Origin: Tubiluchus corallicola
Taxonomy: Eukaryota; Priapulida; Priapulimorpha; Priapulimorphida; Tubiluchidae
NCBI GenBank assembly: GCA_030141605.1
Contig: JAQGDQ010000046.1
Location: forward strand, 622,001-682,000
Length of the DNA: 60,000 nt
Direction of reading: 5' to 3'
Below are positions 39,101 through 43,804 of the stretch, in pieces; position 1 is the stretch's first letter, and the number at the start of each line of letters is the position of its first letter. The translations under genes were made by a program, and so were the position numbers. The notes under the pieces were generated by a model, which was not told the origin of the DNA, did not search any database, and worked only from the letters and a program-made list of their open reading frames with translations.

Positions 39101-42100
39101 AGTTAATTTCATGGAAATAAATGGGGTTAATTATATCGATAAACAGCTAATAACGGCCTTATGCCATCAGGACCAGGCATCAAATAACTTGTAATACTTC
39201 CTCAGTTCCAGCGTTGTCCTGCAACTATGTCAAGCGCGGACACTTTAGCATCAAGGTTCTGACAAGCTACGATACCAGCAGTAGCACTTTCTGCCAATTA
39301 TTTTGCCAAAAGCATTGAATGTATAGATTGGATATCAGCTCTGGATATGAAGAACAACTTCTAAGAAGACCATCTCGATCTTGAAACCAACCTGCTATCC
39401 CCGCCATGTGCATCATCTTTACTCATATTAGCATTAGTGTTAGCATTTGCCCGTTTTCCATGAGACAAAACGAACTGCATATGAACGAAATGGCGCGGAA
39501 CACATTGCATTAATTACATACATAAGCTTAAACTGATAATGTCTGTAAAAACCTCAAAAAGTACAGTAAACACATGAAATGTCCTATTAGCCCTCAATGA
39601 ATAAGTTAAAAATCTTTCTCGAACATATGAAACGGCGAAAGCAAGATCATTTTATATTTGCTCGAAGCTGCTTGAGCTATACTTGTCCTAATATACTATA
39701 TTTGTTTTTCGTTTTTCGATGATGATGATGTTTTACGCCTGTATGCGGTTTGCCTTTGCATAGATGATATGCGGCATATCTTGCAACTATCAGTCACCCT
39801 ATCAACAAGAATGAACTGCATGAATATGAACAGGTCGAAACACCCCAAAATTATCATCGCTGTTTTGAACATGTATCCATAAATGCCACATCAAAACAAT
39901 TTATAAACTATGAAATGCTTGGTATTATAGGTGCTTTAATTTAAATGTCTGTCAAAAATATGTTGATGGTATAAGAGTGATGATTATGTGAACAACAAAA
40001 ACGTCGTGGCCTTATATAAAAAGTACGGTTTCAAAATTGACCCTTTAATTTAAAATTATCTAAGCTTGCATTCAGGACAATTAACAAATCTACTTTAAAG
40101 CTGTAGTATATAGACTACATATAGTAGCATTTAGACTGCATAAATCTATATCTAGACCTGCACAACTTGTGAACATGAGTAGTTTTCTCAGCTCTAACTT
40201 TCACCTTGGTACATATAAACTTGCAGCGTTTTCGATCAATTGTCAATCATCCTTGGCTGAGGGGGAATGACACGAGAAAAATCTTGGGCAAACATTGCCG
40301 GATCTGAATCTGACACACAAACCGGCACAGTTAAATAGAAATGTTGAGCCACTTTTTACACATCTGTCTAAACACATCATGTTTGTTGTAGCTTGTGACC
40401 AAACTTGGCGGCTTACGGCAGGTTTAAGTATATAGTCAACTATAGGGCAACATATTGACCGAGAGAGCGTCTGGCATAGCAATGTGTAAACTATATCAAT
40501 TACGCGAGACTAGAGTAATGGCTCAAACCAGTCTCAAATTCGCCAGCATATTGCTTCCGTGCCTTGTCATGTTTCCTAGCGTCTCATAAGGTGATACATA
40601 GCAAGTTAGCAAATCTATAAGTATATCGATTTTAATAGAAAATTTCAATTTTCGAAATCTATCTAGGCTCAGCTCTTCATACATTGTAACTTTGCGAGAT
40701 TTGGTTTCTGACAATGACATGCGACTATACCCGATATGGCCATAAGTATTACCACCATCTTCCGACTTTTGTAAACCGACAAATTAAAATGACTATTGAA
40801 TGCATAAATTCACTAAAATATCAGGTTTTCGAGAAATAAATACAAGCTCTAAGTTAAATAAAAGGCACGTCAAATAAAAATGCTAAAAATAAAAATCGAA
40901 TGAGATTACCTGGAACTTTCCTTGTAGATGTGTTTGTGCAGCGAGACGTATTTGTTAAAGACGTTTTTGTTGTATAACAAAAGCCCAAAAGTTTAAAAAG
41001 TCAACCCCTAATAACATTCAAATCGAGCACCTATTATATTACTTGTGCTAATGCCCTCTCTAATACACCATCTCTGATGAAGCGGGATGCAATCAGCCGT
41101 TAAGAGTGCAGAATGTTAAGTAGTTACAAAGAAAATCGTTATGCTGCAGAAGCATAAGCACATTCCTGTACTTTGTCAAATAATTTCTTTATTATATGTA
41201 CTGTTGTTTGGTGCCACGCGCTTTGTATACAACACACGATGTGAGCGTTTTGACAACATCTTCTTACAATCATACCTTTTAGAAAATTTACGTGTGGAGC
41301 GAAGAAATAGTTATATGGTCTTTGGTAATAGCACCCCCGAAGGTAAGCGGCTCTGGCCTTAGTTAATAAATGACTAAGTAGCTCCTGCAAAACTGTTTAT
41401 GCACGATTTCAACTGCCATACCGCCCGCCTCTCATTGAAGAAGAATGCACATAATCACACATTCGTACGTGGCAAAGACGCTGCTGGTTTAGCATCTCTC
41501 AGAAATGTCAGTTTCGATAATTAGTTAAGTACCAATGGGCCGCAACAGCTATTCAACATTTGTGTTAAATCCTGCGTTCGAAAGCAAAATTTTGGCTTAC
41601 AGTATACCAAGCTATTTAATAAATTATTAAGTTAAACTAGATATCCAATGTAATCTTCAGAAATTTGTCTGTCAATTTAAGTAAAAGATGGCGGACGTTT
41701 TCAGACGTTTTCAGACGTTTTCTTTGCCCAAATGTTTCTTTTAGGCGCATGTCATACAAAGTTGCAAAATCAATCCGATGGTATAAGTTCTACGTGGTTT
41801 CTATGTATATTGTACAGTCGCTATAACTTTAGTCCTCTTTCTTTATGGCTATGATAAAATTGCAGATGATCTGAAAAATAGTATACTTACATGTGTAAGA
41901 ATCTGAAGTTGTTCCACGTAGGATTTTTCTGTATCGTATAACTCTTTTACTATGTGTGTTCGAGTATCCTAGAAAAAATCAAAAACTAAATTAGAAGTCA
42001 ACTGAATTAAAAATACATGCACTGCGTATATATATAAGTAAATAAGTGCATATAAGTAAAAAGTTATTTATGCAGTGCTTTAAACCAAAAACATCAATGC

Positions 42101-43804
42101 CACAGACTGCTAAATTAACTTGCGGAAAAGATACAGTGACGAACGCCAGAGATAGCCTCTATATAGCTGGAGCGAAAAGCCGCATATTGAACTTGCCTTC
42201 CCTGACTATTTGGGTGACGATGGAGTTGATATAAGTATCTTCATGAAAAATTTAAAATTGAAGACATTAATTTGATACATTTATTATAATTAAATGCTAG
42301 ATTGTTACTTCTTTCGAGAGTCGGCAACTCATTGCAACTTAAGAAATTAAAAGTACGAATTGTTAGAATTACTAGGCTTGATCATTTCTATACTAATAGT
42401 AGTAAATACTTGGAAATTTTTGTACTCCATCAGCTGACGAATTCAAGAATAGGCTTGGCTTGAAATGTGTGAACTAATTGTCAGTTATCTACTAAGCAAA
42501 CTAAAAATGAGTAGACATGAATGACTTGTTAATTATTACAGCTCTACTTTCCTGTAAAAAGCAGCAGCAGACTAGAGTAGCAAAGCAAAAAAAGTTTTCA
42601 CTGTTCAGTGTTCTGCACTTGCCTGATGTTCAATATCAGACACGTTTGCAAAATTGAAGCATGCTAACAAATTAAATAGTGCTAACGAAAACTCGAAATC
42701 CTCTTTTTCATCACTTTAATATCTGCACGCGCGCTTAGACACCTTCATGATGAGAGTAGGCTTCAATAGTATGAGAAAGTTGGTAAACTTATGACCCTTA
42801 GTGAATGAAATGAAACAGTGCCATTAGACATGTTTTTCCCGAATAGGACAGTGTTGGGGTTTGTCTATAAATTGATAGCTCGGACAGCTCACCACATAGG
42901 CTTGGGTTTAATCAATTTTATTAAAAAAAATCATAGATATTTTCAATTTCTTGCTTTAGCATTTATTTTCGCTAGCTAAATCACTAACTCAGAGTGATTG
43001 ATTGACATTTGTCGCTTGGGAACACCTTAATTGTTCAATCTGTAACCTACTCGCAATCAACACTCATTTTAAACAACTTGCTCTTCACGAATGGCGGGTA
43101 CAGCTTCACAACTCTACAAGCGCAATTTAGCAATTTATTCATTACTAGCCACCGCCACACATATGGATGCAAGTGTAAGTCTTACATCACCAGGCAAAGC
43201 TATGGCTTCCCAACACAGTAACAGCTGAAAATCACAGCTTGCCTTGTTGTTATGGTAACAAATTCCAGCCTGGATACACGAGGTAGATGCTGCTTAACAG
43301 CGATGGCGTGAATGTTTTTGTAAAGATTAAGAGAAATAACGTCAATAATTAGGTAATAAAACAATCATAAAAACCATTAAAAGGCTGGAAAATTGAAACA
43401 CAGCAAAAATAAAAATTCCTGATATTTTGATGGAAAAGACAGTTCATAATACCCACCAATTCGCAAAGACACTATTTAGGTGCTCTCAGCAAACTTGACA
43501 CAAATTCCGTATGAAATGTTCTTTTATAACACGAATTTTAATTTCCCGTGAAAACGCATTTCAGTAGCTGTTTTATATTTCCTTTTCAACAAAAAATATG
43601 TACAGTATTTAAAGTTCAAATGTTTTAAGATTTATGAAAAAATTAACTTTGAATACAAACCCTGATTAAGTTGAGCAATATCTGCTGTGTTTGTGCAGAA
43701 TGGCGACGGTGACGGCCACAGAAACTGTATCCGTCTTGTAATTGAATGTCCACTCGTTCCAACATCGGGTCACTTTTGGACCGCTTTTGACCGTTGCTCA
43801 ACAT
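6500..43804 (-). CDS. ARHGEF17: ARHGEF17-like Rho guanine nucleotide exchange factor (whole gene, 21 coding exons)
   Basis: The gene spans 37.3 kb on the minus strand. Joining the 21 exons listed below keeps one frame and gives 948 residues plus a TAG stop. Seen in sequence: a DH domain with QRIPRYELLIK (exon 5), a PH domain ending in an FW...W...F helix, a propeller with WVCNSDGYVGQVC, WLGTEDG, YLDNKVFISLANG and LWCGCQN blocks, and the tail DDSTNHLLMWQV. These blocks match my memory of vertebrate ARHGEF17 in order and spacing. They fit ARHGEF10/10L less well. The family activates RhoA-type GTPases by GDP/GTP exchange at actin structures; vertebrate ARHGEF17 is also linked to Mps1 loading at kinetochores. 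The product here is much shorter at the N-terminus than vertebrate ARHGEF17, which has over 1000 residues before DH. Family assignment is near certain; orthology rather than ARHGEF10 paralogy is very likely. Confidence 0.93.
7261..8000. mobile_element. candidate non-autonomous pogo/Tc1-mariner-like element (740 bp)
   Basis: The left end after TA reads CAGTAGACGTCGCTTAATAG then ACTC; the right end, reverse-complemented before TA at 8001, reads CATACACTTAATAGACTC. They share CTTAATAGACTC with a 6-bp gap, and both sides carry TA. Sub-terminal copies of the same word (GGTTAATAGACTCAAT on the left, a decayed AATTAACCGACTGAACC on the right) support an inverted structure. No transposase frame survives. 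It lies in the last intron. Confidence 0.45.
8171..8341 (-). CDS. ARHGEF17: exon 20: propeller blade (residues 809-866)
   Basis: Acceptor GTTTTTAG, donor GTAAGT. It opens CDDIIRQHKAACLRITALLC, then KDLLWIGTSAGVILNL. The I-I-R-Q-H-K-A-A-C-L-R-I-T-A-L-L block is almost identical to the vertebrate ARHGEF17 motif and is the strongest single piece of evidence for the subfamily. Confidence 0.97.
8930..9104 (-). CDS. ARHGEF17: exon 19: propeller blade (residues 751-809)
   Basis: Acceptor GATACTGCAG, donor GTAGTA. It encodes HTFPVCNDVSRAVLCMVGSG, then GVWISVQNSAVIKIFHAVTY, then ECIFDVNVSAAVTKCLAG. These are the expected G-V-W-(V/I)...F/Y-H...T-(F/Y)-E blade elements, ending L-A-G before the next exon. 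Confidence 0.94.
9397..9545 (-). CDS. ARHGEF17: exon 18: propeller blade (residues 701-750)
   Basis: Acceptor TTTCTTACAG, donor GTATAA, ends in phase 0. It encodes GGWDTNDPLTVTLG, then SPITRMLAVQGKLWCGCQNS, then ILVVNTSSLSVE. The S-P-I-T-x-M and L-W-C-G-C-Q-N blocks match ARHGEF17 and ARHGEF10 propellers. Confidence 0.95.
11009..11125 (-). repeat. array of degenerate 16-bp repeats (minus-strand sense)
   Basis: Read on the minus strand, units such as ATTTGGGTACAAGAAA follow each other every 15-16 bases for about seven copies with heavy divergence. The best unit is one indel away from the consensus of the arrays at 18660-18898 (ATTTGGTACAAGGAAA). The open frames across it on both strands are by-products of the repeat. 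Confidence 0.55.
11199..11266 (-). CDS. ARHGEF17: exon 17: propeller blade, short exon (residues 678-701)
   Basis: Acceptor TTTTTCAG, donor GTAAGC. It encodes YLDNKVFISLANGNLCVYKR, then DS. The Y-L-x-x-x-V-F-(V/I)-S-L-A-N-G block is highly conserved in ARHGEF17. It lies only about 75 bp from a 16-bp repeat array (11009-11125) in the next intron. Confidence 0.95.
11540..12295. other. intron DNA with possible decayed inverted segments
   Basis: GATATG/CGATA-rich words at about 11560-11690 and 12230-12290 look partly inverted relative to each other, and a single AAATTTGGTACAATAATG word near 12168 resembles the 16-bp family. Ends cannot be defined. Confidence 0.25.
12416..12502 (-). CDS. ARHGEF17: exon 16: propeller blade (residues 649-678)
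   Basis: Acceptor TTTATTTCAG, donor GTGAGT. It encodes CIHIYNCNDNIRIKKNKVKL, then QHTAAIHCI. It joins exon 15 and exon 17 with matching split codons (TG|C and AT|A). The I-H-V-Y-x-x-x-D-x-I-R motif follows W-L-G-T-E-D-G in ARHGEF17 proteins. Confidence 0.93.
13698..13836 (-). CDS. ARHGEF17: exon 15: end of linker and next propeller blade (residues 603-649)
   Basis: Acceptor TTTTTCAG, donor GTAAGT. A polar linker (KIHKIKDTNSSRESDKED, then SQSNNPQQ) leads into STMWLGTEDG, the family W-L-G-T-E-D-G-C blade motif, whose Cys codon is completed by exon 16. Confidence 0.93.
14862..15025 (-). CDS. ARHGEF17: exon 14: acidic Ser-rich linker within the propeller (residues 548-603)
   Basis: Acceptor GCATTTTAG, donor GTAAGT. 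It opens LDANLRRMAFKSQKPD, then a charged, low-complexity stretch with MREDGEDEVQRQ and SHSDTSEDEADQRDSGG. Vertebrate ARHGEF17 has a longer, equally acidic and serine-rich disordered loop at the same place. S/T next to acidic residues suggests CK2-type phosphorylation, which is inference. Confidence 0.9.
15315..16050 (+). repeat. polypurine tract (polypyrimidine in the transcript) split by a SINE
   Basis: The plus strand is almost wholly A and G at 15315-15615 and 15820-16050, with the second part built of GAGAG/GAGGA units. The whole 1.1-kb intron between exons 14 and 13 is dominated by it, so the RhoGEF pre-mRNA carries a very long C/U tract. Several overlapping Ser/Leu/Pro-rich minus-strand frames here are low-complexity shadows. 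Confidence 0.9.
15622..15806 (+). mobile_element. tRNA-derived SINE
   Basis: It contains GTTGGACAGCAGAGTG (A-box-like) and, about 45 bases on, GAGTTCGAGTCTAGC (a good pol III B-box), then CATCTGCC, a non-tRNA body with GTTGCAGCCTTGCCGGTGTT and a tail TGAGCAATGATAAATAAAT. The order A-box, B-box, unique body, A-rich tail is that of a tRNA SINE. It interrupts the polypurine tract. Ends are approximate. Confidence 0.65.
16143..16407 (-). CDS. ARHGEF17: exon 13: start of the C-terminal beta-propeller (residues 460-548)
   Basis: Acceptor TTCTTCCAG, donor GTAAGT. It contains PPEFVKALPIRKTRAGLQFT, then CAAATLDL, then DVWVCNSDGYVGQVCVLCLQ, then VCNARILCVASVPAVAQ. These blocks are near-diagnostic for ARHGEF17: a linker P-E-F-(L/V)-K-A-(I/L)-P-I, then the first WD40-like blade. 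It is the longest exon in the gene (265 nt). Confidence 0.97.
16542..16639 (-). CDS. ARHGEF17: exon 12: C-terminal helix of PH domain (residues 427-460)
   Basis: Acceptor CACTTGCAG, donor GTAAGC. It reads DGIENISVLFWSAEKRLGWE, then RDFLDAKEKLSK. The F-W/F...R-x-x-W/F-E-x-x-F-x-x-A-K-x-K-L helix closes PH domains of this subfamily. Phases match exon 11 (2 nt carried) and exon 13. Confidence 0.94.
18024..18145 (-). CDS. ARHGEF17: exon 11: helical insert, continued (residues 387-427)
   Basis: It opens TLDELIRDMMEAVNKQMTDG and ends YTRLDLGVTTE. Donor is GTAAGT. Two acceptors lie close together (TATAG at 18146 and ACTAG at 18139). Only the first keeps phase 0 with exon 10, so it is chosen; the second would shift the frame. 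The adjacent AG pair could still be a source of noisy splicing. Confidence 0.9.
18660..18898 (+). repeat. fold-back element A, left arm: about 14 degenerate 16-bp repeats
   Basis: Units close to AATTTGGTACAAGGAA repeat with a 15-17-bp period (for example ATTTGGTAATAGAAA, then ATTTTGGTAGAGGCAA, then ATTTGGTACAATGATC). The open frame on the minus strand (18629-18883) shows the same period as YQT/IVPNLPLPKS-type units and is not a gene. An inverted copy lies at 20596-20700. Confidence 0.8.
18947..19318. mobile_element. 372-bp MITE with 24-bp terminal inverted repeats and TA duplication
   Basis: The left end reads CACTCATATCTCGGTTTGCT then TGAC; the right end reverse-complemented reads CACTCATATCTTGGTTTGCT then GGAC, two mismatches in 24. 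Both ends are flanked by TA (18945-18946 and 19319-19320). This is the signature of a Tc1/mariner or pogo-type non-autonomous element. No transposase frame is present. It sits between two blocks of the same 16-bp array. Confidence 0.85.
19412..19475 (+). repeat. fold-back element A, left arm continued beyond the MITE
   Basis: ACAAGGAAGTTTCGTACTAG, then GAAAGTTTGGTACTGGAAAA, then TTAGGTACTAAGCG: the same orientation and 16-bp period as 18660-18898. The two blocks are probably one arm split by the MITE. Confidence 0.75.
19476..20595. other. central region of fold-back element A
   Basis: No transposase-like frame was found. A 14-bp perfect palindrome GGGAAGCTTCCC with flanks lies at about 19525, and (GAT)n-like DNA at 20118-20195. 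The 88-codon minus frame at 19796-20062 is T/S/M-rich and partly driven by GAT/CTG repeats; I do not regard it as a gene. Confidence 0.4.
20596..20700 (-). repeat. fold-back element A, right arm (inverted 16-bp repeats)
   Basis: On the minus strand the units read AAGTTTGGTACAGGTA, then AATTTGGTTCTGATAA, then TTTTGATACCTGGAAA, then ATTTGATGTAGTGAAA: about six copies, the same family as the left arm in inverted orientation. The element therefore spans about 18.66-20.70 kb, entirely inside the intron between exons 11 and 10. Confidence 0.75.
20880..20992 (-). CDS. ARHGEF17: exon 10: helical insert in the PH region (residues 349-386)
   Basis: Acceptor CATTTTAG, donor GTATAA, ends in phase 0. It encodes VPLTTDKVIADKDNLEQDMH, then TLGRISDLASSLSISHE. 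The L-E-x-D-x-x-T-L-G-x-I-S-x-L motif corresponds to the helical insertion of ARHGEF17, where vertebrates have a similar D-x-L-x-T-L-G-x-x-S-x-L stretch. Confidence 0.92.
21865..21956 (-). CDS. ARHGEF17: exon 9: PH domain (residues 318-349)
   Basis: Acceptor TTATTTCAG, donor GTAAGT. It encodes SLSSLGYMTLESNKYKLLMK, then ISLADLDIVK. The KYKLLWK(I/L)PL-x-D-x-D-I-(V/I)-K block is characteristic of ARHGEF10/17 PH domains. Phases match exons 8 and 10. Confidence 0.94.
22250..22359 (-). CDS. ARHGEF17: exon 8: PH domain strands (residues 282-318)
   Basis: Acceptor TTTTGCAG, donor GTAAGT; starts in phase 0 and ends two bases into a Leu codon. It reads NHLGAKKERCMFLCSDLLII, then TTVKRKSGTIRKSS. The KK-x-R-x-x-F-L-x-S-D-L-L-I block is the PH strand pair, and the basic VKRKSG loop is a typical phosphoinositide or partner contact in the family. 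Confidence 0.95.
22411..22444 (+). repeat. (AAAG)n microsatellite
   Basis: About eight GAAA units, 50 bases upstream (transcript sense) of the exon 8 acceptor, giving a (CUUU)n tract in the pre-mRNA next to the polypyrimidine tract. Confidence 0.95.
22840..22890 (-). CDS. ARHGEF17: exon 7: 51-nt microexon, DH-PH junction (residues 265-281)
   Basis: Acceptor TTTTTTGCAG, donor GTATGT, phase 0 on both sides. It encodes LVQVDRTFVRYDIVTII. This is the first beta-strand of the PH domain: in the vertebrate protein the hinge is followed by a stretch of similar length with R-x-F-x-R and a hydrophobic end, then the KK-D/E-R block. Without it, exon 6 would join exon 8 with this strand missing. It is too short for ORF-length filters and would be easily lost in automated annotation. 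Confidence 0.88.
23690..23830 (-). mobile_element. LINE reverse-transcriptase relic (minus strand)
   Basis: The minus strand reads LVRPYLEYCTWFQRGT, a stop, then HLENLQRQLWKNEIL. This is the V-R-P-x-L-E-Y...L-E-x-x-Q-R motif following the palm domain in CR1/L2/Jockey-type reverse transcriptases. It has a stop codon and is a short, decayed fragment. Confidence 0.7.
23885..24285 (+). mobile_element. LINE reverse-transcriptase C-terminal relic (plus strand)
   Basis: The plus strand reads HYWKDILLMEEVQRHTTRII, then FTYLERLKVLTSHELGRHR, a stop, then DLTEVYKILTRKENILPENF and FDLDVD. This is the E-x-V-Q-R-R-x-T-R-I-I...Y-x-E-R-L-x-x-L...R-R-x-R-x-D-L-x-x-x-Y-K-I-L pattern of CR1-like LINEs. It overlaps in content with the minus-strand relic beside it, so the two are separate copies in opposite orientation. 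Several stops are present. Confidence 0.8.
24423..24599 (-). CDS. ARHGEF17: exon 6: end of DH domain (residues 206-264)
   Basis: Acceptor TTTTACAG, donor GTGAGT, phase 0 on both sides. It opens ELLKHTHIDHPDHRLL, the expected continuation after conserved region 3, and runs through an amphipathic helix VHELAVKINRIEHETEVAEY to RLREVENVIEGLTD. The last motif is the DH-PH hinge helix of ARHGEF10/17 proteins. Confidence 0.95.
25716..25808 (-). CDS. ARHGEF17: exon 5: DH domain conserved region 3 (residues 175-205)
   Basis: Acceptor CTCTTTTAG, donor GTGGGC, phase 0 on both sides. It contains GKLSLDALLIMPVQRIPRYE, the most diagnostic DH signature (L-x-x-x-L-I-x-P-V-Q-R-I-P-R-Y). This helix forms the main GTPase-binding surface, and its basic residues are intact. 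This exon alone establishes a Dbl-family exchange factor. Confidence 0.96.
27152..27285 (+). repeat. fold-back element B, left arm: GGTCAAAGGACCAC-type repeats
   Basis: Units GGTCAAAGGGCCACC, GGACAAAGGACAACA, GGTGCATGGACCACA, GTCAAAGAACC, GTGGTCAAAGGACCAC and AATCAAAGGACCATC follow at 15-16-bp steps with two spacers. The unit at 27218-27233 is a perfect 6-bp-stem hairpin (GTGGTC, loop AAAG, GACCAC). Confidence 0.8.
27286..28989. other. central region of fold-back element B
   Basis: About 1.7 kb between the inverted arms. It holds one acidic small open frame (28482-28745, listed separately) and short GCATCACGCATTA-type direct repeats at 28370-28425. No transposase motif is visible. Confidence 0.4.
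28482..28745 (-). CDS. 87-codon acidic open frame inside fold-back element B, unknown
   Basis: From ATG at 28745 the frame reads MKFTLKFQCGEQYFAFQSES, then SSADSDSDLEVSSSTRLTTE, with a His/Pro-rich end and TAG right after a possible GT donor (CAC|GTATAG). The serine-aspartate run resembles N-termini of some transposase or chromatin-linked proteins but is low complexity. I do not recognise it. It may be a chance frame or the first exon of a decayed cargo gene. Confidence 0.2.
   Translation of the reverse strand: MKFTLKFQCGEQYFAFQSESSSADSDSDLEVSSSTRLTTELVFGISLQHLAQLRCHPHPTPGHWVPLPSWQKSCYSHLSEHLGLTHV
28990..29105 (-). repeat. fold-back element B, right arm (inverted repeats)
   Basis: On the minus strand: GATGGTCAAAGGACTA, TTAGCCAAAGGACCAC, CCACCAGACAAAGGGC and GACAAAGGGCCACGGG units, the same family as 27152-27285 in inverted orientation. 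The element spans about 27.15-29.11 kb within the intron between exons 5 and 4. Confidence 0.8.
29106..30361. other. intron DNA, no supported feature
   Basis: No coding, repeat or RNA signal was seen in this part of the intron between exons 5 and 4. Confidence 0.5.
30362..30556 (+). repeat. polypurine (GA-rich) tract
   Basis: A and G runs with GAGA and GAAA units, giving a second long C/U tract in the RhoGEF pre-mRNA. The S/L/P-rich minus frame across it is low complexity. Confidence 0.9.
31645..31761 (-). CDS. ARHGEF17: exon 4: DH domain (residues 136-174)
   Basis: Acceptor TTTTTTCAG, donor GTATAT, phase 0 on both sides. It encodes FTKQPVIDTYTTFINNW, then AAKPAFAKFLE, the DH helix that in this family carries the Y...F/Y...N...A pattern. 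The non-canonical +4 base in the donor is mild. A 5.8-kb intron follows and holds fold-back element B. Confidence 0.94.
32938..33130 (+). repeat. long (GAT)n microsatellite grading into (AAT)n
   Basis: About 55 near-perfect GAT units, with a short GACGACGATGACGGTGACG interruption near 33006-33023, end in AATAAT units. Poly-Met and poly-Ile frames across it are not genes. Confidence 0.97.
33283..33350 (-). repeat. imperfect (ATC)n run, inverted relative to the upstream (GAT)n
   Basis: CATCATCTTAATCATCATCA then CCATCATCCTCG and further ATCATC units. It lies 60 bases from the exon 3 donor and is complementary to the GAT array 150 bases away. Confidence 0.85.
33412..33594 (-). CDS. ARHGEF17: exon 3: DH domain (residues 75-135)
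   Basis: Acceptor TTTTTCAG, donor GTAAGT, phase 0 on both sides. It reads KYLRPLKMPENAGIVD, then DDIFFQIPEILVHHENFL, then DTWDNRQKVGDVIVNS. This is the DH helix pair with the family F-x-x-I-P-E-I/L motif (conserved region 1-2 stretch). It follows exon 2 without a gap in the domain. The downstream intron begins with the (GAT)n/(ATC)n inverted pair described separately. Confidence 0.95.
33595..35629. other. first part of the 8.3-kb intron, no supported feature
   Basis: AT-rich DNA with short open frames on the plus strand (up to 90 codons) that show no domain, splice context or similarity I recognise. Confidence 0.5.
35630..35798 (+). repeat. tRNA-like (possible SINE) fragment
   Basis: CGGTTCAGTCGATAAGGC (about 35649-35666) resembles a tRNA A-box and GGTTCGAATC (35779-35788) matches the B-box. 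They lie about 115 bases apart, too far for one tRNA, so a composite SINE or two fragments is likelier. It abuts the candidate LTR. Confidence 0.35.
35799..36839 (-). mobile_element. candidate solo LTR (about 1.04 kb)
   Basis: The ends form an imperfect inverted pair: TGTTACGATTATG at 35799 and, on the other strand, TGGTTACGAAAATTG at 36839, giving TG...CA termini. On the minus strand a TATAAG box (about 36334-36339) is followed by AATAAA (35873-35878) some 450 bases later, consistent with U3-R-U5. The segment is richer in G+C than its surroundings. No matching target-site duplication was found and no internal gag/pol is nearby, so this stays tentative. Confidence 0.4.
36901..37189. other. 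segment open on both strands, unassigned
   Basis: A 91-codon plus frame and an 84-codon minus frame overlap. The minus reading ELSNVSSSPQTNISEL follows a CACACAG acceptor-like site. Neither shows a domain I know. The segment is less AT-rich than its surroundings and could be part of an old element next to the LTR. Confidence 0.25.
37640..37900 (+). mobile_element. LINE ORF C-terminal fragment with CCHC/CCHH-type zinc finger
   Basis: The plus frame reads HERQRQKRLGSKASTSSLND, then PVFTCGDCGRDCHSRIGLYS and HSRRCSSS. C-x2-C-x3-C-x-S/A-R-I-G-L-x-S-H-x-R is the hallmark of the zinc finger found at the end of endonuclease/reverse-transcriptase proteins of widespread animal LINEs. The frame is short and has no upstream RT domain, so it is a 5'-truncated relic. 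Confidence 0.75.
38584..38610 (+). repeat. (AT)n microsatellite
   Basis: Thirteen to fourteen perfect AT units. Confidence 0.97.
38611..41890. other. remaining intron between exons 3 and 2, no supported feature
   Basis: Several frames of 60-110 codons on either strand, none with recognisable motifs. A triplet repeat of CAGACGTTTT occurs at about 41698-41722. Confidence 0.5.
41891..41968 (-). CDS. ARHGEF17: exon 2: start of DH domain, conserved region 1 (residues 49-74)
   Basis: Acceptor is TTTTTTCTAG, donor GTAAGT, phase 0 on both sides. It encodes the first DH helix, HIVKELYDTEKSYVEQL. The Glu of YDTEKSY (residue about 62) corresponds to the conserved CR1 glutamate that contacts switch I of the GTPase in DH domains, so the catalytic core looks intact. 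An 8.3-kb intron follows. Confidence 0.92.
43661..43804 (-). CDS. ARHGEF17: exon 1: N-terminal leader (residues 1-48), possible start exon
   Basis: It opens with ATG at 43804-43802 and encodes a basic, Ser/His-rich leader with KRSKSDPMLERVDI and CGRHRRHSAQTQQ. The frame runs to AGG and a weak donor GTTTGT at 43660, in phase 0 with exon 2. Upstream there is an in-frame TAA 24 bases before the ATG, so the frame either starts here or is entered by splicing at one of the AG sites just before the ATG, which follow a pyrimidine-rich stretch. No similarity to the vertebrate N-terminus is recognised. The SDP-type motif resembles sites bound by 14-3-3 when phosphorylated, but that is inference. The exon could be a chance open frame; phase match and position favour it. 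Confidence 0.6.
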
